Below, in pieces: positions 1 through 6,472 of a DNA stretch of 27,976 bases. The position numbers were made by a program, and so were the translations under genes. Within the stretch, counting starts at the first letter, position 1; the number at the start of each line of letters is the position of its first letter. A model generated the notes under the pieces. That model had not been told where the DNA came from, searched no databases, and worked only from the letters and a program-made list of their open reading frames with translations. Source of the DNA: JBAYNS01 sp041678625 (lineage in GTDB: Bacteria; Patescibacteriota; Gracilibacteria; Peribacterales; Peribacteraceae); NCBI GenBank assembly GCA_041678625.1, contig JBAYNS010000003.1, positions 1 to 27,976 on the forward strand. Reading direction: 5' to 3'.

Positions 1-265
1 CAATTTCCAGCAGATCAACGATATGTCCTTCTTCCACCCCCTTAATGATTTGTTGTTGAATAATTTCGTCAGTCACCCCCTGTGTCATCAGAATCTTTGC
101 CAAAATCCGTGCCACAGAGGTCTTTCCTGTTCCGCGGCTCCCGGCAAACAGGAATGCATGCGAAAGCTTATCCTGCTCTGCTGCCTGTTCGAGTGTGGTT
201 ACCACTGCATCCTGCCCGACGACATCGGCGAACGTTTGCGGCCGGTATTTGCGGTACAGGGACAT
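1..265 (-). CDS. dnaX: DNA polymerase III subunit gamma/tau, N-terminal part (runs off the left edge)
   Basis: Clamp-loader ATPase that loads the sliding clamp during replication. Reading the minus strand from the ATG at 265 gives MSLYRKYRPQTFADVVGQ, the standard DnaX start, then HAFLFAGSRGTGKTS, a Walker A motif at about residues 41-48. The frame is open to the window edge (88 codons seen). Known DnaX proteins usually carry a four-cysteine zinc site between Walker A and the EIDAASN motif. Here that stretch has no cysteine (it contains GVTDEIIQQQIIKGVEEGH) and leads into VDLLEI at the edge. The gene is transcribed away from the cysteine-rich array, with about 200 bases between the starts. No strong Shine-Dalgarno is visible; a TATTCT about 10 bases upstream of the ATG could be a -10 box. 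Identity is near certain. Confidence 0.95.
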   Translation of the reverse strand, partial: MSLYRKYRPQTFADVVGQDAVVTTLEQAAEQDKLSHAFLFAGSRGTGKTSVARILAKILMTQGVTDEIIQQQIIKGVEEGHIVDLLEI

Positions 266-358
266 TGAGGGAGCAAGAATACCTCAGGTGAAGGGAGAGT
301 GCCATTGGAAAACGGCGGTGTTTCCTAGAGGAGTAGAGTACTGGAATACAGGCATAAT

Positions 359-443
359 GAGGTGTACTCATAAGCACGAAATTCGAAATCCGAAGCACGA
401 AACCGTTTCGAATTTCGATATTCTGATTTCGTGCTTCATAATG
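359..443. repeat. Left copy of the array-flanking palindromic repeat
   Basis: An imperfect palindrome with 32-base arms (372-436) rich in CGAAATTCG and GAAGCACGAAA blocks. The outer 11 bases (AAGCACGAAAT / ATTTCGTGCTT) pair perfectly. It is preceded by GAGGTGTACT and a TAA. A related element with the same preceding bases and the same TTTCGAATTTCGATATTC core lies at 17890-17972, on the other side of the nine-gene array. Between the two copies the inner blocks are shuffled rather than simply mutated. It lies in the 207-base gap between dnaX and CR1, which otherwise holds only the CR1 leader motif. Confidence 0.75.
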
Positions 444-448
444 TACCC

Positions 449-472
449 ATGCTTCGGCTACTCTCAGCATAA
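449..472 (+). promoter_or_regulatory. Conserved 24-base leader before CR1 (one of three)
   Basis: The 24 bases directly before the CR1 ATG read ATGCTTCGGCTACTCTCAGC then ATAA. Nearly the same 24 bases stand directly before CR3 (4792-4815) and CR6 (9948-9971), where TATACT replaces TACTCT. In all three the next bases are ATGCAG. The TATACT hexamer is close to a -10 consensus and lies about 12 bases before the start codon, which would fit leaderless or near-leaderless transcripts. No Shine-Dalgarno is present. Conservation is seen; the promoter role is inference. Confidence 0.45.
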
Positions 473-2161
473 ATGCAGAAAACATGTGCCAACTCCTGGT
501 GTAAACGGACCTTTGAGGTGACCGATGAAGATCTCACTCTTTTGGAAAAGATCTCGCCGCAGATAGCCGGAAAGCGGGAGTTGCTCCCTCCCCCCACACT
601 CTGTCCGGATTGCCGACAACAGCGACGATTAACCTACAGGAATGAGCGCAAGTTCTACTTGCGTCCATGTGCACGTACAGGGAAGGAGGTGATTTCCATC
701 TACTCTCAGGACAATCCTTGTACGGTGTACGATCAAGAAGTGTGGTGGTCCGATGACTGGGATCAACTTGCAACAGGCCGTGAATTTGACTTCAGTCGTC
801 CTTTCTTCGAGCAGTTCTATGAGTTGAGTTTGGCTGCACCGCGTCCTTGCATCATGAATATGGGGAGCGAGAATTCGGTCTACACGCATCATTCTCCGTA
901 CAACAAGAACTGCTACATGTGCATCAATACCGGATATTGTGAAGATTCGTTCTACCTCACGAATTTTAGCGTCCACAACAAGGACTGTATCGATTGTCTT
1001 GCTATCCAGAGCTCCGAACTCTGTTCGGAATGTGTGGATGTGAAGAAGTGTACTTCATCGAGCAATCTCCACGAATGTATTTCTTGTGTGGACTGCCACT
1101 ATTGTTTCGATTGCCAGGCTTGTAACGATTGCTTTGGATGCTGGAATTTGCGGCACAAGAAGTACTGTATCGAAAATGAGCAACTGACGGAGAAGGAGTA
1201 CAGAGAGCGCATTCAAACCCTTATACCTACAACGTGGAAGGAAAAGGAACGTTATAAGAAGAGTTACCGTGCATCAATTATGGATCGTGCCGTGCACAGG
1301 AATGTGATTGTGGAACAGTGTGAGAAGGTGACAGGTGATCACATATTCCAATGCCAAGACATCCGTGATTCCTACTACATGTTCCAATCTGAAGAGTGCT
1401 CATACTGCTACGATTGTGGAGACACAAAAAGCTCCATGGATGCTCTGGAACCGTACCACGGCGAACTCCAGTACGAGGCACATGGATGCAATCTTGGGTA
1501 CGGGATATGCGCTTGTTCCAAGAGTTACGAGTGCAAGAATGTTCACTACAGCGAGTACTGTTTTTCGTGCAGTGATTGTTTCGGGTGTTTTGGTCTGAGA
1601 ACAAAAAAACACTGCATCCTGAACAAGCAGTATACGAAGGAGGAATATGAACGACTCGTCCCGCAAATTATCGAGCACATGCGTGCAATGAAGGAATGGG
1701 GAGAGTTTTTCCCTGTCAGTTCCACAGTGTTTGCCTATAACGAGACTGCTGCACAAGACTACTATCCTTTAACGGAGAAGGAGGCTCATGCACGGGGATG
1801 GATGTGGAAAGAAGAAGAGGACGATATTCCAAAGGTGACTCGTACTATTCCTGCAGCCCAGCTTCCGGAGCGGCTTGAGGATGTTCCTGATGATATCCTC
1901 AATTGGGCAATCCTCTGTAAGGCGACTGGCAGGCCTTTTAAGCTTGTGAAGCAGGAATTGGAGCTATATCGCAAGATGCACCTTCCCATCCCACACCTCC
2001 ATCCCGATGAACGACACAAGCGAAGGATGGCACTCAGGAATCCTCGCAAACTCTGGAATCGTACGTGTGATAAATGTTCAAAGGAAATTCAGACAACGTA
2101 TGCTCCTGCAAGAACAGAGCAGGTTTATTGTGAGGACTGTTATTTGAAAAAGGTATACTGA
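473..2161 (+). CDS. Cysteine-rich zinc-ribbon array protein CR1
   Basis: First of nine tandem paralogs; 562 residues with about 43 cysteines. The N-terminal ribbon has an unusual C5-x4-C10 pair with C44-x2-C47 (LCPDCR). The second N-terminal ribbon is degenerate (CARTGK, no CxxC), followed by the family signatures WWSDDWD and FDFSRPFFEQF. Two central Cys-rich repeats end in CWNLRHKKYCIENEQ and CFGLRTKKHCILNKQY. Then come a GEFFP linker, a C-terminal ILCKATGRPF region whose CPDCR has become HPDER, and an intact last ribbon (CDKC...YCEDCY). There is no signal peptide or membrane segment, so it is probably cytoplasmic. The start is set by MQKTC, shared with the paralogs, and by the conserved leader. 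It is followed by a separately promoted TrmB-like regulator. The metal-binding reading is inference from Cys spacing; the function is unknown. Confidence 0.9.
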   Translation: MQKTCANSWCKRTFEVTDEDLTLLEKISPQIAGKRELLPPPTLCPDCRQQRRLTYRNERKFYLRPCARTGKEVISIYSQDNPCTVYDQEVWWSDDWDQLATGREFDFSRPFFEQFYELSLAAPRPCIMNMGSENSVYTHHSPYNKNCYMCINTGYCEDSFYLTNFSVHNKDCIDCLAIQSSELCSECVDVKKCTSSSNLHECISCVDCHYCFDCQACNDCFGCWNLRHKKYCIENEQLTEKEYRERIQTLIPTTWKEKERYKKSYRASIMDRAVHRNVIVEQCEKVTGDHIFQCQDIRDSYYMFQSEECSYCYDCGDTKSSMDALEPYHGELQYEAHGCNLGYGICACSKSYECKNVHYSEYCFSCSDCFGCFGLRTKKHCILNKQYTKEEYERLVPQIIEHMRAMKEWGEFFPVSSTVFAYNETAAQDYYPLTEKEAHARGWMWKEEEDDIPKVTRTIPAAQLPERLEDVPDDILNWAILCKATGRPFKLVKQELELYRKMHLPIPHLHPDERHKRRMALRNPRKLWNRTCDKCSKEIQTTYAPARTEQVYCEDCYLKKVY

Positions 2162-2190
2162 TTAGTGGTTTTCAAACTGCCAATTTGAAC

Positions 2191-2219
2191 TTGATTTGAG
2201 AACCATAATTATGTATATT
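2191..2219 (+). promoter_or_regulatory. Probable promoter of the first TrmB-like regulator
   Basis: TTGATT (2191-2196) and TATATT (2214-2219) are separated by exactly 17 bases. The expected transcription start would be about 2226, only a few bases before the ATG at 2229, implying a nearly leaderless message. This supports 2229 over the earlier in-frame TTG (2196) and ATG (2211), which lie within the promoter. Confidence 0.5.
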
Positions 2220-2228
2220 GTCAACCTC

Positions 2229-2996
2229 ATGCATATTCATCAGCAACTTTCTCAGGCGCTGTTGGACATAGGCCTCACAGAGGCAGAGGTAAAAGTTTAC
2301 ATAGAATTACACAGGAAGCCTTCTCAGACCATATGGGAGCTTGTTACGAGAACTGGCTTAAGTAAAAGTGCTACATACCGCGCATTTGATCGTCTCAGGC
2401 ATTTGAAGATGGTTGCAAATGATAGCGGCGGAATTCATGCACTATCACTCAAATCATTAGTTGCAGAACTTTCTGGCAGAGAAAGAAAGCTCAAAAAAAG
2501 CGTTTCAAAGCTTAAAGCCATTGCTCCATATCTTCGAACAGCTAAAGAACCAATTGAGGTTTTCGAGACGCTCTACACTCCGGACCAAATCAGTGATGCT
2601 TATTTATTTATGTCCGAGGCTGATTATGACATGAGTTTGGACTTTGGAGATTTTGAGAACTTTGTTCCAACCATTGGTGGAGTACAAACAAGCTTTCAGT
2701 ATCGTAGAAACAGGATTAAACATGCGGGTCATCATGCTATATGTACTACTTTTGGCCCCAATACCTCATACTTCTGCACCAAAGAGGCAGCTAAGCGATT
2801 TAAAAATAAAATCGATGTCTCAAATCTAGAATTCAAAAACAAATTCATCGTCTTCTCCAATGCAAGTGATTACGTTCTCTTCAATCATTTTGAAGATCTA
2901 GAGAATCCTTATTCGGTCCTCATAAAATCTAAACCCATTGCCGATGCACAACGGGCTCAGTTTGATATTATTTCCCAGAAGATTGGGAAAGATTAA
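2229..2996 (+). CDS. TrmB-family-like transcriptional regulator 1
   Basis: A 255-residue protein from the ATG at 2229. Residues about 5-75 form a TrmB-type winged helix: QALLDIGLTEAEVKVYIELH, then a recognition-helix region GLSKSATYRAFDRLRHLKMV. A basic helical stretch follows (SGRERKLKKSVSKLKAIA), then a C-terminal domain of about 150 residues that I do not recognise in detail. TrmB-family proteins are DNA-binding regulators often responding to small ligands through the C-terminal domain; no ligand can be read here. It sits between CR1 and CR2 on the same strand. An inverted repeat at the CR2 promoter just downstream is a plausible operator. Its sequence is only distantly like the second regulator at 11643-12404. 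Earlier starts at 2196 and 2211 are possible. Confidence 0.8.
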   Translation: MHIHQQLSQALLDIGLTEAEVKVYIELHRKPSQTIWELVTRTGLSKSATYRAFDRLRHLKMVANDSGGIHALSLKSLVAELSGRERKLKKSVSKLKAIAPYLRTAKEPIEVFETLYTPDQISDAYLFMSEADYDMSLDFGDFENFVPTIGGVQTSFQYRRNRIKHAGHHAICTTFGPNTSYFCTKEAAKRFKNKIDVSNLEFKNKFIVFSNASDYVLFNHFEDLENPYSVLIKSKPIADAQRAQFDIISQKIGKD

Positions 2997-3047
2997 GAAG
3001 CATTTTCCGCTTCCATAAGCTGAATCCATTGAAGCTTCTTTCTAAAA

Positions 3048-3075
3048 TTGACCCAATCGGATACGCTCCTATGCT
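3048..3075 (+). promoter_or_regulatory. Probable promoter of CR2
   Basis: TTGACC (3048-3053) and TATGCT (3070-3075) have 16-base spacing, giving an expected start near 3082 and a leader of about 26 bases before the CR2 ATG at 3108. The inverted repeat at 3074-3098 overlaps the end of the -10 box and the expected start site. Confidence 0.4.
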
Positions 3076-3098
3076 GAGTAGGTATTTGATTTACTCAG
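3074..3098. promoter_or_regulatory. Inverted repeat, candidate operator at CR2
   Basis: CTGAGTA (3074-3080) and TACTCAG (3092-3098) are perfect 7-base inverted arms separated by 11 bases, placed over the expected transcription start of CR2 and just after the TrmB-like regulator gene. The half-site (TA)CTCAG also occurs in the leaders of CR1, CR3 and CR6. Binding is inference. Confidence 0.45.
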
Positions 3099-3107
3099 TT
3101 TGTTTTC

Positions 3108-4784
3108 ATGCAAAGTCATTGTCCAAATTGCGGCTCAGTGTTCCAGATCACTCAGAGTGATCTGGATTTCTATGACAAGATCTCGCCTGTTTTCAATGGC
3201 AAGAAGATCCTTCTTGCTCCTCCAACCCACTGTTCGGAATGTCGCCAACAACGCCGGATTGCGTGGAGAAACGAGCGGAAGCTCTACGAACGACCGTGCG
3301 ATCTGTGCAAGCAATCCATGATTACGGCGTTTCATCCCAATAGCCCCTACACCGTTTATTGCCACGATTGTTGGTGGTCTCATAAATGGGATCCAACCGA
3401 GTACGGGCAGGAGTATGACTTCAACCGACCGTTCTTTGAGCAGTTTCAAGACCTTATGCAAAAAGTGCCTAAGGCAGGCGTCTTTCAGCTCAATAACGAG
3501 AACTGTAAATACAATCAGCTTCTGGCTTTCAGTAAAAATACATACTTAAGTCCTGGCAGTTACCTGATGGAAAACTGCATCTATGTACGCAAAGGTCAGT
3601 ACTGTCGTGACTGTATTAACAGTAACGCACTGAATAAATGCGAACTTGTTGCAGACAGTTCGAACTGTGATGGATGTAACACCGCACATCACTTAATGAA
3701 TTGCCGCAGTTGCTCCTTCTCCAGCTATCTTCAGGATTGTTCTAACCTGCAGAATTGCATGATGTGTTGTGGCCTAAAGAGCAAACAATACTGTTTTAAG
3801 AATGAGAAATATTCAAAAGATGAATATGAAGACATCGTGAAGGATTTAGAGAAAAAGAACCCCGATGAGTTATTGAATGAATTCCTTGAGTTCTGTGTAA
3901 CCATTCCCAGAAAAGCTCAGATTCAACTTAATTGTGAAAATTCATCTGGTGATTATCTTTATAATTGCCATAACGCAGCAGAATGCTTCGATTGCTTTGA
4001 GGTTGAAGATTCGAAATACATATTTGAATGTGAGGGGGTAAAAGATTCAATGGACCTGTCTAGCCACGATAAAGATATCGAACTCTGTTACGAGATGTCA
4101 TCCGGTGGAGAAAAGAATTATCAAACGAAGTTTTGTCTTTGCTCTATTGCATCACCAAGATCTGCGTATCTGTATTCTTGTTTTTATCTGAGAGATAGCT
4201 TTGGATGTGATGGTTTTCACGAACGTGGTCAGTATTGCATTCTCAATAAACAGTATTCGAAAGAAGAATACGAAGAGCTAGTACCAAAGATCATCGAACA
4301 TATGAAAAAAACGGGCGAATGGGGAGAATTTTTTCCAATAACTCTGAGTCCATTTGCCTACAACGAAACCACTGCGCAAGACTATTTCCCAATAACAAAA
4401 CAAGGAGCAGAAGCAAAAGGATGGAGATGGCTGGATGAAAAAGATGAGATGCCACAAGTAGACAAAATCATTCCTGCAGAAAAACTTCCGGATTCCATTG
4501 AGGATATTCCCGATGACATTTTGAACTGGGCCATTGAATGCAAAGCAACAAAGCGACCTTACAGAGTCATCAAGCAAGAGCTTGAGTTTTATCGCCGGAT
4601 GAAATTGCCTGTTCCAAAATTTCACCCTGACGAACGCCACAAGCGCAGGATGGCACTCAGAAACCCGCGCAAGCTCTGGGATCGCACGTGTGATAAATGC
4701 TCAAAGGCAATTCAGACGACGTACGCGCCGGAGAGACCAGAAATTGTCTATTGTGAAGAATGTTATTTGAAAGAAGTATACTGA
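3108..4784 (+). CDS. Cysteine-rich zinc-ribbon array protein CR2
   Basis: 558 residues. The N-terminal module is complete: C5/C8 with C42/C45 (HCSECR), and C64/C67 (CDLC) with C85/C88 (YCHDC), the last followed by WW. Two Cys-rich repeats follow; the first ends in CGLKSKQYCFKNEKYSKDEY, the second in DGFHERGQYCILNKQYSKEEY. The linker GEWGEFFPITLSPFAYNE leads to the C-terminal module, where the first ribbon has lost ligands (ECKATKRPY, HPDERHKRR) and the last is intact (CDKC...YCEEC). The ATG at 3108 is chosen because MQSHC aligns with the other paralogs. It has its own promoter and operator candidate, and it may head a transcript running through CR6, since the CR2-CR6 gaps are 31, 7, 78 and 31 bases. 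No signal peptide. Function unknown. Confidence 0.9.
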   Translation: MQSHCPNCGSVFQITQSDLDFYDKISPVFNGKKILLAPPTHCSECRQQRRIAWRNERKLYERPCDLCKQSMITAFHPNSPYTVYCHDCWWSHKWDPTEYGQEYDFNRPFFEQFQDLMQKVPKAGVFQLNNENCKYNQLLAFSKNTYLSPGSYLMENCIYVRKGQYCRDCINSNALNKCELVADSSNCDGCNTAHHLMNCRSCSFSSYLQDCSNLQNCMMCCGLKSKQYCFKNEKYSKDEYEDIVKDLEKKNPDELLNEFLEFCVTIPRKAQIQLNCENSSGDYLYNCHNAAECFDCFEVEDSKYIFECEGVKDSMDLSSHDKDIELCYEMSSGGEKNYQTKFCLCSIASPRSAYLYSCFYLRDSFGCDGFHERGQYCILNKQYSKEEYEELVPKIIEHMKKTGEWGEFFPITLSPFAYNETTAQDYFPITKQGAEAKGWRWLDEKDEMPQVDKIIPAEKLPDSIEDIPDDILNWAIECKATKRPYRVIKQELEFYRRMKLPVPKFHPDERHKRRMALRNPRKLWDRTCDKCSKAIQTTYAPERPEIVYCEECYLKEVY

Positions 4785-4791
4785 TGCGCCA

Positions 4792-4815
4792 ATGCTTCGG
4801 TTATACTCAGCATAA
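4792..4815 (+). promoter_or_regulatory. Conserved 24-base leader before CR3
   Basis: ATGCTTCGGTTATACTCAGC followed by ATAA and the ATG of CR3. It matches the CR6 leader (9948-9971) at all but one position, and the preceding TACTGATGCGC(C/T)A matches as well, so the whole intergenic segment appears to have been copied. TATACT is a -10-like hexamer about 12 bases before the ATG. Confidence 0.45.
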
Positions 4816-6465
4816 ATGCAGAGAACGTGCACACAAACCGGCCAACCATTCGACGTAAGTCCTGCAGAGATGTCTCTGAGGCAGAAGCTCCGTGTCGAAG
4901 GCGAACCCACTCTGCACCCTGTTTTTCGTTTTATGCAGCGTGCTGCATTCTGGCAGCATTGGAATTTGCATCCGCGGAATTGTGATCTAACCGGTCAATC
5001 CATTATTTCCGTGTTTGGAACAGAATGTCCTTACCCAGTATGGCATAAGGATGAGTGGGTGAAGCATGCAAATCCTCCGCAAGCGGTCTGTGGTGAATCG
5101 GGCGCTGTTTTTCCTCAGATGTGGGCACTCTTTCAACAATGTCCGATTGCGCACAACATGGGAGCGGGAAATCAAAATTGTGAATACACCGATGATGCGT
5201 GGTACTCAAAAAACTGTTACCTCTTCCACTCAGCATTGGGTTGTGAAGATTGCCGATACAGTTACAGGAATATCCGAATGAAAGATTCAATATATTCAAC
5301 GTATAGCTTTGAGAGCGAGCGTACGTGTGACTTTATGTATTCTATGAATTGCTTTGACGTTAAATATGCGCTTCATTGTCGTGATTGTAATAACTGCGCG
5401 TTTATCTATGACTGCCGTGGATGCACAGATTGCCTACTCTGTTGTAATTTGCGCAACAAGAAATATTGTTTTGGGAATCAACAGTATTCAAAAGAAGCAT
5501 ACGAAAAAATTGTGCAGGAATGGAATATCGCTTCGTACGACGTGTATCAGAAAGCTGAACAGGCATTTGGGAGAATGATGAGAGAACAAGCTTGGCATCG
5601 GGCACTCTTCATCGATCGTTCAGAAGCATGCACCGGTAACTATGTGGACCATTCAAAGAATCTCTCGAATTGTTTCTTTGTAGATGATGCAGAAGACTGT
5701 GTGAATGTTATGCGAACTACGGGGTCAAAAGATTGCCTGGATTGCCTCAGTCCCGCAGTAAAAGGAGAACTGATCTACTGCTCATGCACATGCCAAGACC
5801 AATGCTATGGCTGTCGGTACTGCTATGACCTCATAAGTTCTCAGCACATGGAGTACTGCGCTCACTGCTTTCAGTGCCGCAACTGTTTTGGATGCTGTGG
5901 GTTGGTGGGGAAGGAATACTGTATTTTCAACAAACCATACAGCAAAGAAGAATATGAGGAAGAGAAGAATCGAATCATTCACCTTATGCAACAGTCTGGA
6001 GAGTATGGACGATTCTTCCCTGGCCATTTTGCCGCAAATCCGTACGAAGAAAGTCTTGCAGGTTTCCATTGGCCGCTCGATGAATCTTCTCTTGAACGAT
6101 ACGGATTTCGCAAAGGGCACCGGACTGTTGCACGCCCAGCGGATGCACGGGATATAGCGGAGATCCCTGCTGATGTGCAGAAGACTACTCCAGAACTTGC
6201 AAGTGTAATTTTCTGGGATGAGAGTGCCCAACGACCGTTTCAAATCCAGCAGGCAGATATTGCATTCTCGCGGAAGCTGCAGGTTCCGTTGCCGCATAGT
6301 TACTACATGCGTCGCATACGGGATAATTTTGCCCAAATTCCTTTCAATGGCGCATTGCGCACAGCATCATGTGGGGCATGCACAGAAAATATGCAGACCA
6401 GCTGGCCTGCTCAATATGATGGACGCATTCTGTGCGAAAATTGCTACCTCAAGGAGGTATACTGA
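4816..6465 (+). CDS. Cysteine-rich array protein CR3, most divergent paralog
   Basis: 549 residues, the shortest and most divergent member. The N-terminal ribbon is largely lost: it begins MQRTCTQTGQPF, the CPDCR pair is absent (the region reads HPVFRFMQRAAFWQH), and the second ribbon is reduced to CDLTGQ. The WWSD and FDF-x-RPFFEQF signatures are replaced by EWVKHANP and FPQMWALFQQ. The central repeats are kept and Cys-dense, ending in CCNLRNKKYCFGNQQYSKEAY and CCGLVGKEYCIFNKPYSKEEY. The linker reads GRFFPGHFAANPYEES. The C-terminal first ribbon is gone; the last survives as CGAC...LCENC and ends in YLKEVY. It looks under relaxed or changed constraint outside the repeats. Its last codons contain AAGGAGGT, usable as a ribosome site for CR4 seven bases downstream. 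Confidence 0.9.
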   Translation: MQRTCTQTGQPFDVSPAEMSLRQKLRVEGEPTLHPVFRFMQRAAFWQHWNLHPRNCDLTGQSIISVFGTECPYPVWHKDEWVKHANPPQAVCGESGAVFPQMWALFQQCPIAHNMGAGNQNCEYTDDAWYSKNCYLFHSALGCEDCRYSYRNIRMKDSIYSTYSFESERTCDFMYSMNCFDVKYALHCRDCNNCAFIYDCRGCTDCLLCCNLRNKKYCFGNQQYSKEAYEKIVQEWNIASYDVYQKAEQAFGRMMREQAWHRALFIDRSEACTGNYVDHSKNLSNCFFVDDAEDCVNVMRTTGSKDCLDCLSPAVKGELIYCSCTCQDQCYGCRYCYDLISSQHMEYCAHCFQCRNCFGCCGLVGKEYCIFNKPYSKEEYEEEKNRIIHLMQQSGEYGRFFPGHFAANPYEESLAGFHWPLDESSLERYGFRKGHRTVARPADARDIAEIPADVQKTTPELASVIFWDESAQRPFQIQQADIAFSRKLQVPLPHSYYMRRIRDNFAQIPFNGALRTASCGACTENMQTSWPAQYDGRILCENCYLKEVY

Positions 6466-6472
6466 TGCACCG

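Noticed and set aside
6218..6472. 85-codon N-terminal extension of CR4
   Set aside because: It overlaps the CR3 coding sequence in another frame. All other paralogs start at the equivalent of MQKDCANC, and a ribosome site precedes the ATG at 6473.
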